Source: Candidatus Kapaibacterium sp.
GTDB lineage: Bacteria; Bacteroidota; Ignavibacteria; Kapaibacteriales; UBA2268
Assembly (NCBI GenBank): GCA_013414795.1
Contig: CP058732.1
Span: forward strand, 1,525,950-1,589,949
Length of the DNA stretch: 64,000 nucleotides
Reading direction: 5' to 3'
Positions 10,901-19,834 of the stretch are shown piece by piece. The position numbers and the translations under genes were made by a program. Each line of letters opens with the position of its first letter. Position 1 is the stretch's first letter. The notes under the pieces are model-generated. The model did no database searches. It worked only from the letters and a program-made list of their open reading frames with translations, and was not told where the DNA came from.

Positions 10901-11565
10901 CCACTTTTAGCAAATGATGTTATCACACGGAAATTGGGTGCATATCCGCTCCGCATCCAAGTTCTGCCACCATCGGCAGAATAATAAATCCCATCACCGT
11001 TGGTTCCAAGAACAATTGAACCATTGTCGCCAATTGTGATACAATTCACATCGTAATTCCATAGACCTTTGGTCAGACGAACCTTGACTGCTCCACGATT
11101 TGTAATGCGATAGATACCATAGCCTTCGACTGATACAAAGCAAGTATCGGGATACTTGATTTTCAACGCTTTGATTTTTAGGCTGGGCAATCCAGAATTT
11201 ATCGCAGACCACAGGGCACCATTATTAGTAGAAATAAAAACACCGCCACCATAAGTTGATGCGTAAAGTATACCATTCGAATCTTTTTCAATCCCAGTGA
11301 TGTATTTATTAGTTAGCCCATTGTTTATTTCAGTCCAGTTTTGACCAAGATTTAGAGAACGAAAAATTCCTTCGCCCCAAACACCAATGTACATAACATC
11401 GCTACTGTCGAAGGTAATAACTTTGATGTGGGCTGGATTGGGTACTGGAATAGCATTCCACATTGGTGCAAGTGTATCCCTTTGAGGTTGTGCAAAGGCG
11501 AGGTGGTAGGCAAAAACAGTTATTACGATAGTTAAAATTAAATTTGGTATATTTTTTGCACTCAT
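7996..11565 (-). CDS. Secreted Asp-box/fibronectin-like repeat protein with type IX sorting tail
   Basis: An 1189-residue exported protein. It starts with a signal peptide (hydrophobic segment ending near YHLAFAQ, about residue 25). The N-terminal half (about 70-620) carries at least eleven Asp-box (BNR) motifs of the form S-x-D/N-x-G-x-x-W, such as STNNGALW, SADGGRTW, STDGGNTW and STNDGVNW, implying one or two beta-propellers. About 640-1100 holds five repeats of about 90 residues ending in YYWRxR...W-S-x-x-x-x-F-x-T, a fibronectin III-like pattern. The last 80 residues (from NIYPNPTSKYLNI to the end) form a Por-type type IX sorting domain. No catalytic residues of sialidases are evident, so the function is unknown; adhesion or glycan binding is a guess. 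Confidence 0.88.
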   Translation of the reverse strand: MSAKNIPNLILTIVITVFAYHLAFAQPQRDTLAPMWNAIPVPNPAHIKVITFDSSDVMYIGVWGEGIFRSLNLGQNWTEINNGLTNKYITGIEKDSNGILYASTYGGGVFISTNNGALWSAINSGLPSLKIKALKIKYPDTCFVSVEGYGIYRITNRGAVKVRLTKGLWNYDVNCITIGDNGSIVLGTNGDGIYYSADGGRTWMRSGYAPNFRVITSFAKSGIGEIFCGTYQGGVFSSLDNGVSWAVFKRKDTLKNVTAVTYYNNAEPIAGTERIGVLRFDSRAYEDWVLTSLRDVGITALARSRTGILFAATSDGALYKSTNGGANWESIRSSNNYISAFHSFNNTLFVALNNNKSYRSSDYGLNWEELNTGNLALTGFYNDSTNRLFATAKSLSTPRGYLLVSNDLGNSWDTVLAKNDTLFGVFANKNNLYFVGINFQPANPRDPASPRNDILRSTDGGNTWTALGVHSLNVKGVSSIGFNTTGTLFVSLSDSVIKSTNNGNTWLVSLNKSSSNYNDLAFTKNGTVFVVGDFGLFRSTNDGVNWTTKTFSSLYQFGRSITCTIYDQIIFSTYYGELQTTTNNGTTWDSVSIYPGLLKENVLFVKSDNQGYIWVVTNSNIYRAIDPNSLSVPKLINPNKGALGLNLFVDFIWSNVSKGDIFEMEISDDMDFNTIRERIVLKDTARQNYYQFAYNSLYYWRIRSKLNNALGNWSETYYFTTIVEPPKLIAPPNNKGALSLRPTFIWSKVTDATGYILQVSKNEDFTNMVFEKTFTKNNDTTYTHNSNFQFNTEYYWRVSAKMGNAMSAWSEVWKFKTKVQPVSLRSPANTSYGVPITTILEWTPTPGGNLYEVQIAYDENFENKFFDGISQANNYFEPKLLEYFTKYYWRIRASDEFGPTDWSETWWFITIIQAPQIIAPENNSKFLKSPITFQWTDFDKATNHHIQIAKDPNFKVLVVNDSTLKQPTFTISDIETNTTYYWRVRYKVNEYSGLWSEVFTFSTGIGKPNLVFPPNDTTNMPLFITFIWEPVIGAEYYEFLLSLDPDFTQDIIFSNDQLNTNQLLIQNLKYNTTYYWKVRAKNQQTIGQWSDTWKFTTKEEPPQMVYENSYISNIYPNPTSKYLNINLTSKKVPKSIRITDVTGRTLVTLEKLPPEANNLQLNVSDLEKGIYFIIFEFDAGYQFSSFVKF

Positions 11566-11646
11566 TTTAAAACATTATTTATTTATTTTACATAATTTTA
11601 TAAGACAAAATAATGAAATTTTTCAAAAAAAATATCAGATGGATAA

Positions 11647-13803
11647 ATGAAAACAAAACAAATTTTGGAAAAAAGTGGAAAATTTGATGGACAAAAAAAT
11701 AAAACTGTTGAGCAGAAATTATTTTTCAACCGTGAGTTAAGTTTCCTTGAATTTAATCGTAGGGTGCTTTACGAGGCAAAAGATAAAAAACATCCTCTAC
11801 TTGAAAGATTAAAGTTTTTATGCATCTTCTCTTCAAACCTTGATGAATTCTTTATGATTCGTGTTGCTGGTTTGAAACGCCAAGTCGAATCTGGTGTAGT
11901 GGAACTTTCAATGGATGGTTTAACTCCCCGTGAGCAGTTAAAAGAAATCCGAAGTGTGGTTTTGGAACTGTACAAATTTCAAGAGGATATTTATTACAAT
12001 GAAATATTGCCCGAATTAAATGAATCTGGTATTTATATTCATCATTACAAAGATTTGTCCAATGAAAACAAAGAATATCTTAAAGAATATTTTTGTCGTG
12101 AAGTTTTGCCATTGCTTACTCCCAGAATACTCGACCAAGCACATCCTTTTCCAAATTTAATTAACCGAGCATTGAATATTATTTTTGTGTTGAAGGACAG
12201 AACCAATCCAGAAGCAGCACTGGTTAAAAATTTCGTTCAATTATCCGATAAAATACCTCGTTTAGTTCAAATTCCAACGAAAAAAGCAAATGAATTTCAT
12301 TACGTTCTTGTTGAGCAAGTAATTAAAGCCAATCGGGATTTACTTTTTCCTGGTTACGAGGTTGTATCTGCTAATACTTTTAGAGTTACACGTGATGCAG
12401 ACATCGAAATTGCAGAGGACGAGGCAGAAGATTTGTTGAATGCAATTTCTGAACAAATTAAGTTAAGGCATTGGGGTACAGCCATTGTTCGCCTCGAGGT
12501 TAGTAATCGTATGGATGATTCAGTGTTGAATTTCCTTCAAGAACACTTGAAATTGGAGGATGATGAAATATATCGACTTGGTCGTCCTTTGAAACTTCCC
12601 GATTTTATGGCTTTTCTTTCTATCGACCGTAGAGAATTGAAGGACAAACCATTTCAAACAAGAATTCCACCCGAACTTCTTATTCCGAACAAAACAATAT
12701 TTGAATGCATAAGCAATTCCGATATTCTTGTTCATCACCCTTACGATTCCTTTACTAATAGTGTTTTAAAATTTATTCGAAGTGCAGCCGAAGACCCAAA
12801 TGTTTTATCGATAAAGATAACACTTTATCGAGTAGGGAAGAATGCTCCCATTGTCGAAGCATTGATGCGAGCAGCCGAAAATGGAAAAGATGTTGTTGCT
12901 TTTGTTGAATTGAAAGCAAGATTTGATGAAGAAAGCAATATTGGTTGGGCAAAAGAATTGGAAAATCGTGGGGTTAATGTAGTTTATGGGGTTCTTGGAT
13001 TTAAAACGCATTGTAAAATTGCTTTAGTAATTCGAAAGGAAGGAAATACCCTTCGAAAGTATGTCCATTTAAGCACTGGTAACTACAATTCCGTTACAGC
13101 CAGAATTTACACCGATATTGGCTTGTTTACAGCCAATGAAGATTTTGCCTGGGACGCAGTACATTTGTTTAACATATTGACTGGTTATTCAAAGTTTACA
13201 AATTGGAGAAAATTCATTGTTGCTCCAATTAATTTAAAGCAGAAAATAATCGAACTTATTCGCCGTGAAGCAGAATACTCAACACCAGAAAATCCAGGTT
13301 TGATTTTCGTAAAAATGAACTCTTTAGCCCACGAGGAAGTAATAAATGAACTCTACAAGGCTTCCCAAAAAAATGTACAAATTAAACTTCTCATTCGTGG
13401 AATTTGTTGTCTCGTCCCTGGATTGAAGGGCATTAGCGATAATATTGAGGTTCGTAGTATTCTTGGTCGGTTTTTGGAACACAGCCGTATTTTTTATTTT
13501 AAAAACAATGGTAATCCAGAAGTTTATCTGTCGAGTGCGGATTGGATGACAAGAAATTTACATAGAAGAATAGAGTTGATGTATCCAGTCGAAGACCCAA
13601 AGATTAAAAGTGAATTAATTAATCTTTTAGAGTTATATTGGAGCGATAACACAAAGTCTTGGAGGCTTAAATCAGATGGAAGTTATGAAAAAATTGTTCC
13701 AAAAGAAGGTGAAAAAGAATTCTGTGCCCAACAATTCCTATTGGACGAATTGGAAAAAGAAAGAAAAGTTGGGAAATTTAGAATATTTACCATCCCCAAA
13801 TAA
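11647..13803 (+). CDS. ppk1: Polyphosphate kinase 1
   Basis: Reversibly polymerises the gamma-phosphate of ATP into polyphosphate. The N-domain starts with FFNRELSFLEFNRRVLYEA and NLDEFFMIRVAGLKRQ, both hallmark PPK1 segments. The catalytic phospholipase D-like part contains VHHPYDSF, RVGKNAPIVEALMRAAENGK, KTHCKIAL (the His is the phosphorylated residue in the family) and HLSTGNYN. The C-terminal part contains DWMTRNLHRRIE. Its 718 residues are full length. It begins the long plus-strand gene train that ends with ppx, the polyphosphate-degrading enzyme, 7 kb downstream. lpxB follows 5 bases after its stop. Confidence 0.96.
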   Translation: MKTKQILEKSGKFDGQKNKTVEQKLFFNRELSFLEFNRRVLYEAKDKKHPLLERLKFLCIFSSNLDEFFMIRVAGLKRQVESGVVELSMDGLTPREQLKEIRSVVLELYKFQEDIYYNEILPELNESGIYIHHYKDLSNENKEYLKEYFCREVLPLLTPRILDQAHPFPNLINRALNIIFVLKDRTNPEAALVKNFVQLSDKIPRLVQIPTKKANEFHYVLVEQVIKANRDLLFPGYEVVSANTFRVTRDADIEIAEDEAEDLLNAISEQIKLRHWGTAIVRLEVSNRMDDSVLNFLQEHLKLEDDEIYRLGRPLKLPDFMAFLSIDRRELKDKPFQTRIPPELLIPNKTIFECISNSDILVHHPYDSFTNSVLKFIRSAAEDPNVLSIKITLYRVGKNAPIVEALMRAAENGKDVVAFVELKARFDEESNIGWAKELENRGVNVVYGVLGFKTHCKIALVIRKEGNTLRKYVHLSTGNYNSVTARIYTDIGLFTANEDFAWDAVHLFNILTGYSKFTNWRKFIVAPINLKQKIIELIRREAEYSTPENPGLIFVKMNSLAHEEVINELYKASQKNVQIKLLIRGICCLVPGLKGISDNIEVRSILGRFLEHSRIFYFKNNGNPEVYLSSADWMTRNLHRRIELMYPVEDPKIKSELINLLELYWSDNTKSWRLKSDGSYEKIVPKEGEKEFCAQQFLLDELEKERKVGKFRIFTIPK

Positions 13804-13808
13804 ATTCT

Positions 13809-14927
13809 ATGAATAGCACTCGTGTTTTCATTGTTGCAGGGGAGAGTTCTGGGGATTTGCATGCTTCCAAATTAATGTATCATTTGAAACAAATTCTCCC
13901 CGAAGTTTCGTTCATCGGTATTGGTGGAAAAAGAATGGAGGAACAGGGGCTTCAAAGCATTGTTCCTTTGGAAAGAGTTTCTGTCGTTGGATTTGCGGAG
14001 GTAATAAAAAATATTAATTTTTTCAGACGAACCTTGAAAAAGTGCAAAAATGTTTTAGAAAACGAAAATATTGACATCGTTGTTCTTGTTGATTTTCCTG
14101 GTTTTAATATTAGAATTGCAGAAATAGCATCATCATTAAAAATTCCAGTATGCTATTATATTGCTCCCCAACTTTGGGCTTGGGGAAAGAAAAGAGTTAA
14201 TAAATTAAAAAAATATGTTGACCTACTGCTTGTGGTTTTTCCATTTGAACAAGAATTTTTTTCGCAATATCTTGATAATGTGGAATTTGTCGGACATCCT
14301 TTACTGGATGAACCAATTTTTCAAAATGATATTTTGAGATTCGAAGAACGTGAAAATTCAATTGCAATTTTGCCTGGTTCGAGAAAGTCTGAAATTTCAT
14401 ATCACAAAAAATTAGTGTTTAAAATCATAGAACTTCTACAAAGGGAATTTCCTGAATTTTCTATCAAAATTCCAGAACTACAAAGTTCGTTTTTTGGGGA
14501 ATTTGCAAAAGAGGTTAAAACTAAATATCGGCAAGTGGTTTTCGAGCTAAACTCCTACAATGTTTTGTCGAGTAGCAAAGTGGGAATTATCAAGTCGGGA
14601 ACTTCTAATTTAGAGGCGGCTCTTCTTGGGTTGCCTTTTGTTATGTTTTATAAAACCTCATTTGCAACTTATTTTATTGCCAAACAATTGGTTGAATTAA
14701 ATTACATTTCGATTGTAAATGTTTTGCTTAATAGCAAATTCGTTCCCGAATTTATTCAAAGAGAAGCAAGCCCGAAGAACATTGTTGGTGCAATTAAAGA
14801 TATTCTGTCAAATCAAGAAATTTACATTCAAATGCAATCTTCGTTTTCAACCATAAAACAAATTTTGGGGGGTAGCGGTGCTTCTGAAAGAGCCGCCAAA
14901 AAAATAATTGAACATTTTGGACTGTAA
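13809..14927 (+). CDS. lpxB: Lipid-A-disaccharide synthase
   Basis: Condenses UDP-2,3-diacylglucosamine with lipid X to form the lipid A disaccharide at the membrane surface. Family marks are VAGESSGDLHASKLM at the N-terminus, APQLWAWGKKRV in the middle, LPGSRKSEI, and KSGTSNLEAALLGLPFVMFYK near the C-terminus (UDP-binding GT-B region). The 372-residue length is typical. It begins 5 bases after ppk1 and is therefore probably in the same transcript. A 76-base gap with no gene follows. Confidence 0.95.
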   Translation: MNSTRVFIVAGESSGDLHASKLMYHLKQILPEVSFIGIGGKRMEEQGLQSIVPLERVSVVGFAEVIKNINFFRRTLKKCKNVLENENIDIVVLVDFPGFNIRIAEIASSLKIPVCYYIAPQLWAWGKKRVNKLKKYVDLLLVVFPFEQEFFSQYLDNVEFVGHPLLDEPIFQNDILRFEERENSIAILPGSRKSEISYHKKLVFKIIELLQREFPEFSIKIPELQSSFFGEFAKEVKTKYRQVVFELNSYNVLSSSKVGIIKSGTSNLEAALLGLPFVMFYKTSFATYFIAKQLVELNYISIVNVLLNSKFVPEFIQREASPKNIVGAIKDILSNQEIYIQMQSSFSTIKQILGGSGASERAAKKIIEHFGL

Positions 14928-15003
14928 AAAATGAGCAAAATTTAAACCAATCAAAATTTATTTTTAGCAACCTCGTTATTATTTTTTCATTATTGGAGCA
15001 ATT

Positions 15004-15561
15004 ATGGCTGCAACAGAGTCGAAAATGATTCCTTTGGGTACAGAAGTACCATACTTTAAACTTCAGGATGCTGTAACAGGTTATTGGGTTTCCACAGATG
15101 ATTTAAGAGATGGTAAACCCTTACTTGTAATGTTTATTTGCAATCATTGTCCCTACGTTATGCATATTATTGAAAAATTAGTTGAAATTTCCCGTGAATT
15201 TATTGAAAAAGGAGTTAACATTGTTGCAATCAATCCCAATGATTATTCAGCCTATCCCGAGGATTCGCCCGAAAAAATGATAGAATATTCAAAGAAATAC
15301 GATTATCCTTTCCCATATCTTATCGATGATACACAGGAAGTTGCACGCAAGTTTGACGCTGCTTGTACTCCCGACTTTTTCCTTTTTGATTCAAACAGGA
15401 AACTTATTTACCGTGGGCAGTTTGACGATTCTCGTCCAGGGAATAATATACCAGTAACTGGTGCAGATTTGAGAAAAGCACTTGAATATGCTATCTCCAA
15501 CAAAACGATTGACTTTCCACAAAAGCCTTCAATCGGATGTAGTATTAAATGGAAAAAATAA
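15004..15561 (+). CDS. Thioredoxin-like (AhpC/TSA-type redoxin) protein
   Basis: A 185-residue thioredoxin-fold protein without a signal peptide. The active-site region FICNHCPYVMHI has a CxxC pair (Cys-Asn-His-Cys) followed by a Pro. The N-terminal VPYFKLQDAVTGYWVSTDDL resembles AhpC/TSA-type redoxins, and ACTPDFFLFDSNRKLIYRG supplies the cis-Pro region. The precise substrate is unknown; a general thiol-disulfide or peroxide-related redox role is likely. The next gene starts 16 bases after its stop, so it may lead the redoxin-MBL-Rieske-queG operon. Confidence 0.85.
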   Translation: MAATESKMIPLGTEVPYFKLQDAVTGYWVSTDDLRDGKPLLVMFICNHCPYVMHIIEKLVEISREFIEKGVNIVAINPNDYSAYPEDSPEKMIEYSKKYDYPFPYLIDDTQEVARKFDAACTPDFFLFDSNRKLIYRGQFDDSRPGNNIPVTGADLRKALEYAISNKTIDFPQKPSIGCSIKWKK

Positions 15562-15576
15562 TTCATTGGAGTTTAA

Positions 15577-16422
15577 ATGAATAGCAATAATATCATATTG
15601 AAGACTATTGACACGGGATTATTTGGGCTCGATGGTGGCTCGATGTTTGGCATTATTCCAAAAGCATTATGGGCTAAGGCTTATTCTGAACCAGATGAAG
15701 CCAATCGAATACCTCTTTCCGCCCGTCCATTGTTAATTCAAACCCAAGATAGAAAAATCCTGATTGATACTGGAAACGGCACAAAGTTTAACGAGAAACT
15801 CCGAAAAATATATAATATCAACTTGGACAAGTCCAATGTTATCAATCAATTGAAGCAAATTGGTTTAGATGCTGACGACATTACTGATGTGGTTTTGACA
15901 CATTTACATTTTGACCATTGTGGGGGTTCAACCTATATCAATGACGAGGAAATTTTGCCAACTTTTCCAAAGGCAAAGTATTACATACAGCGAAAGCATT
16001 GGGAGTGGGCTTTACATCCCACAGAAAAGGATGCTGGTTCTTTTATGAAAAACGACTTTTTGCCCTTGTTTGAACATAGAGTTCTGGAATTTGTAGACGG
16101 AAATGTAAAATTATTCGATTTGCTTGAAATTAGAACATTGTTTGGACATACGCCAGCAATGCAAGTGGTTAAAATCACTGTCAATGGTCAGACATATTTT
16201 TACGCAGCGGATTTGTTTCCCACATCTGCCCATTTAAATTTGCCTTATATTCTTGCGTACGACAATTTTCCTCTTACAACATTGCAAGAGAAGAAGGAAA
16301 TTCTTCCTCAAGCAATCGAAGAAGATTGGATAATTATTTTCGAACACGACGCATTTGTTAAGGCTGGCAAAATTGGTTTCGAAAATGGTAAGTATTTTGT
16401 ACGTGAACAAATTGAATTATGA
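15577..16422 (+). CDS. Metallo-beta-lactamase-fold hydrolase
   Basis: The protein carries the zinc motif THLHFDHCGG (residues 108-117, HxHxDH), with further metal ligands expected in TLFGHTPAM and the Asp of FYAADLFPT. LIDTGNGTKF upstream is the usual start of the fold. The pattern (large insert before HxHxDH, GHT-type His) matches quorum-lactonase-like and related MBL hydrolases, but the substrate cannot be read from sequence. No signal peptide is visible. Its TGA stop overlaps the ATG of the Rieske gene (ATGA), indicating translational coupling. Confidence 0.87.
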   Translation: MNSNNIILKTIDTGLFGLDGGSMFGIIPKALWAKAYSEPDEANRIPLSARPLLIQTQDRKILIDTGNGTKFNEKLRKIYNINLDKSNVINQLKQIGLDADDITDVVLTHLHFDHCGGSTYINDEEILPTFPKAKYYIQRKHWEWALHPTEKDAGSFMKNDFLPLFEHRVLEFVDGNVKLFDLLEIRTLFGHTPAMQVVKITVNGQTYFYAADLFPTSAHLNLPYILAYDNFPLTTLQEKKEILPQAIEEDWIIIFEHDAFVKAGKIGFENGKYFVREQIEL

Positions 16423-16820
16423 GATTTTTCGTCGAGCATACTTTAACTATTGATGGTACGGAGTTTGTTCCGACAGTAAATGTTAATGTATTAAAAGAAA
16501 ATGTACCATTCTTATTGGAAATTGAAATAAACCATACTTCCAAACGAATAACTCTTGTTAAAACTAACGGTATAATTTACGCTATTTCAAATACTTGTCC
16601 ACATCAACATAGAGAATCGTTGCACAATGGGTATATTGAAAACAACTGTATTGTTTGCCCAGAACACGGATGGACATTCGATTTAGAAACTGGGGAAAAC
16701 GTTGACTCTTCCATTGGAAAACAAAAATTAAAGAAATACGATTTGGTAATTCAAAATCAAATTATTTGTATTAAATTGAATAGCCTTTTTAAAGAGAAAT
16801 GGGGATTTGATTTTGAATAA
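16419..16820 (+). CDS. Rieske [2Fe-2S] domain protein, NirD/ferredoxin-like
   Basis: A small 133-residue protein with a Rieske cluster site: Cys60-Pro-His62 (NTCPHQHRESLHNG) and Cys80-x-x-His83 (CIVCPEHGWTFDLETG). There is no membrane segment or signal peptide, so it is a soluble electron carrier or an oxygenase/nitrite-reductase-type small subunit. No partner reductase or oxygenase is adjacent. It is wedged between the MBL hydrolase (ATGA overlap) and queG (14-base overlap), so its partner may be one of these neighbours or an unlinked enzyme. Confidence 0.88.
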   Translation: MRFFVEHTLTIDGTEFVPTVNVNVLKENVPFLLEIEINHTSKRITLVKTNGIIYAISNTCPHQHRESLHNGYIENNCIVCPEHGWTFDLETGENVDSSIGKQKLKKYDLVIQNQIICIKLNSLFKEKWGFDFE

Positions 16821-17760
16821 AGAAATTAACATTAACTTTCTTAAAAACAATATTAAAGAATTTTCTTATTCTCTTGGTTTTGAAAAAGTTGGCTTTGCTC
16901 GATTTCGTTTTTTTAGTAAAGAAATTGAAAAATATAAAAACTGGCTCGCCAACGGTTATCAAGCATCTATGAATTATTTGGAGAGAAATATTGATAAACG
17001 TGAGAATATTGGCTTAATCCTTTCTGATGTAAAAAGCATAATTGTTTTTGCACATTCATACTTTACAGATGTCCAGCATTCAAAATCGATTTTTAAAATT
17101 TCAAGGTACGCATGGGGAGATGACTATCACGACATTTTGGAAAAGAAAATCCGAAAAGTTGCAAACTTTATTTCAGAACAAGTTGATACTTTTAAATTCA
17201 AAATCTATGTCGATACGGGACCAATACTTGAAAAAATTTGGGCTGTTGAGGCTGGAATTGGTTGGCAAGGTAAAAATAGTTTAGTCCTTTCCCAGGAACT
17301 TGGTTCGTATTTTTTTATTGGAATAATGCTTACAAATCTGGACGTTCCCCCAGATACAAAAGTTGTTGACCGTTGTGGGGAATGTAGAAAATGTATTGAT
17401 GCGTGTCCAACCAATGCTATTGTTAGCCCTAAAGTTGTTGACTCTCGTAAGTGCATTTCATTTTGGACAATTGAAAAGAAAATACACGAGGAAATTCCGC
17501 ATCAATTGGACTTTAAGGGCTGGATTTTTGGTTGCGATATTTGTCAAGAAGTATGTCCTTGGAACAGCAAAGCCAAAATTACAAAAGAATTAGCATTTTA
17601 TCCTCGGAATGGAAAAACAAATCTTGAAGAAGAGGATTTGATGAAATTAACAATTGAAAATTTCAAAGAAGTTTTTCGAAAATCTCCAATTAAAAGAGCA
17701 AAGTTTGAAGGATTAATGAAAAATTATTTACATTTAAGGGGGTTAAATGAATTTGAATAG
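16807..17760 (+). CDS. queG: Epoxyqueuosine reductase
   Basis: A cobalamin-dependent iron-sulfur enzyme that reduces epoxyqueuosine to queuosine in tRNA, the last step of Q34 synthesis. It shows [20 protein letters not shown] and [18 protein letters not shown], both typical of QueG, then two [4Fe-4S] sites: [16 protein letters not shown] and [11 protein letters not shown]. The length of 317 is normal. The start is a TTG at 16807 (another TTG lies at 16813), inside the Rieske gene; no ATG lies near the beginning of homology. The stop overlaps the start of the next gene. No other queuosine gene is in the window. Confidence 0.93.
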   Translation: MILNKEININFLKNNIKEFSYSLGFEKVGFARFRFFSKEIEKYKNWLANGYQASMNYLERNIDKRENIGLILSDVKSIIVFAHSYFTDVQHSKSIFKISRYAWGDDYHDILEKKIRKVANFISEQVDTFKFKIYVDTGPILEKIWAVEAGIGWQGKNSLVLSQELGSYFFIGIMLTNLDVPPDTKVVDRCGECRKCIDACPTNAIVSPKVVDSRKCISFWTIEKKIHEEIPHQLDFKGWIFGCDICQEVCPWNSKAKITKELAFYPRNGKTNLEEEDLMKLTIENFKEVFRKSPIKRAKFEGLMKNYLHLRGLNEFE

Positions 17761-19834
17761 ATTGGCAAAAGAGAAAAGTCCATATCTTCAACAGCACGCT
17801 CACAATCCAGTAGATTGGTATCCTTGGTGCGACGAAGCATTTGAAATTGCAAAAAAATTGGATAAGCCAATTTTTTTGTCGATTGGATATTCGACTTGCC
17901 ATTGGTGCCACGTTATGGAAAGAGAAAGTTTTGACGATGAGGAAGTGGCAGAAGTTTTGAATGATGTTTTTGTGTGCATAAAAGTTGATAGGGAAGAGCG
18001 TCCCGACATAGACGCTTTCTATATGAAAGTCTGTCAAATGATGACTGGAAGCGGGGGATGGCCACTGACGATAATAATGACACCAGATAAAAAACCTTTT
18101 TTTGCGGGAACTTACTTTCCCAAGGAAACCCGTTACAATAGAATTGGAATTGTTGACCTTGCCCTAAATGTAAAAAATGTATGGACAAATAGGCGTGCTG
18201 ATGTTGAAAATTCAGCAAACAGTTTAATTGAATACTTAAAACAAAAAAATGATAAAAGTAACATAGATTATTTAAGTGAGAATTATTTAGAGGAGGCATT
18301 TCAAAGTTTGAGATTTGCTTTTGATAAAGTTTATGGGGGATTTGGTTCTGCTCCGAAGTTTCCCACTCCTCAAAATTTGCTCTTTCTGTTGGATTACTTT
18401 GCTTTGAAAAATGAACAAACTGCTATGCAAATGGTGGAAGAGACATTAGTCAAAATGAGGCTTGGAGGAATTTTCGACCATATTGGTTTTGGCTTCCACC
18501 GTTATTCGACCGATATCAAATGGCTAGTTCCACACTTCGAAAAAATGCTCTACGACCAAGCAATGCTTTTATATACTTATTCGAAAGCGTATCAAATTAC
18601 AAAGAACCAGTTTTACCTAAATGTATCCAATGAGATTGTAGAGTATGTATTGCGAGAATTGCTATTCGAAAACAAGGCTTTCTATTCCAGCGAAGATGCA
18701 GATAGCGAAGGAGAGGAAGGAAAATTCTATCTTTTCGAATATGAGGAATTACAAAAAATACTCGGGGATGAGTTTGAACTTTTTAGCAAAGTTTTTAATG
18801 TGCAACCATCTGGAAATTTCGAAGATTTTTTCGGGGAAAATGTTAATAAGAATATTTTACATCTTTCAAAGGTGATACCAGAACTGGCTGATGAACTTTT
18901 AATTAGTCCGAAAGATTTAGAAAATAAAATTGATTTGTGGTGAAAAGTTATTTTTGATTATCGGGAGAAAAGGGAGAAACCTTTTAAGGACAAGAAAATA
19001 ATGACAGATTGGAATGGCTTAATGATTGCTGGTTTATCAGCCTACTACTCGGTAACCAAACGAAGGGATATTTTGGAAATACTCGTAAACTATTTGAGTT
19101 TCTTTAAAGACCATTTGTTGAAAGGAGATGGCTCGATTTTTCATTTGTATATTGACAATCAAGCAAAAGTGGATGGTTTCCTTGATGACTATGCCTTCTC
19201 AATATTTGGTTTTATCGAGGTGTTTGAATCTACAATGAAAAGTGAATTCCTGGAAATGGCTAAATCACTTTTAGATGTGTCAATTGTTAAGTTTTGGTCA
19301 GATGATGAAAACGCATTCTATTTTACCTCGAATGATAAATGTGAAACGGCAATAAATACTTTGGAGTTTTTTGATGGTGCGGTACCTTCGGGAAATTCTG
19401 TAATGTTTTATGTTTTAAATAAATTCTACTTGTATTCTGGAATAACCGATTACTTTGAAAAAGCCGAAAGATTAGAAAAAACATTTGCCAAATTTGCTGA
19501 CTCCAATCCCTCTGCATATAATTTCTTCAATTTTGGTTTACAGAAAAAATTTTCACATAACTTCGAAGTTGTAATTGTTTACCCAGACGAAAATGATGAT
19601 GAGTTTAAAAAATATAAGGAATTTTTTGAGGGAAAATATTTTCCAAATGGCACAGTAATTTTTTTCAATCCAAATTATAATAATAAACTCTCTAATTTTT
19701 TATTTTGGAACGATTACAAGTTGGTTCAAGATAAGGCAACTGCATACTTATGTTCGAATTTTTCTTGTAGCCCACCATTTACTAATTTTGAACTTTTCGT
19801 AAAAGAATTTGAAAGAAAAATTAATGCCAAATGA
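17747..19834 (+). pseudogene. Thioredoxin-domain DUF255 protein (YyaL/SSP411 family) with an in-frame TGA
   Basis: The two open segments 17747-18943 and 19001-19834 lie in the same frame, and together give a full-length (about 695 codons) YyaL-type protein. The N-terminal part has [17 protein letters not shown] and the CxxC site Cys51-His-Trp-Cys54 ([14 protein letters not shown]). The C-terminal part begins with KIMTDWNGLMIAGLS and is an (alpha/alpha) barrel-like domain. Codon 399 (18941-18943) is TGA, falling where relatives have an Arg in the helix before the REKR..P..D.K segment. No indel is needed, so a CGA or AGA to TGA substitution explains it. A strong ribosome site (AAGGGGGTTAA) precedes the ATG. 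prmA overlaps the true end. It could be a recent nonsense mutation, an assembly error, or readthrough. Confidence 0.85.

Noticed and set aside
7996-11565. Annotating the Asp-box protein as a sialidase
   Set aside because: Asp-boxes occur in many propellers, and the arginine triad and catalytic residues of sialidases are not visible.
18941-18943. Selenocysteine or TGA reassignment at the DUF255 stop
   Set aside because: TGA ends several other genes here, the aligned position is Arg rather than Cys, and I see no hairpin directly after the TGA that would act as a SECIS element.
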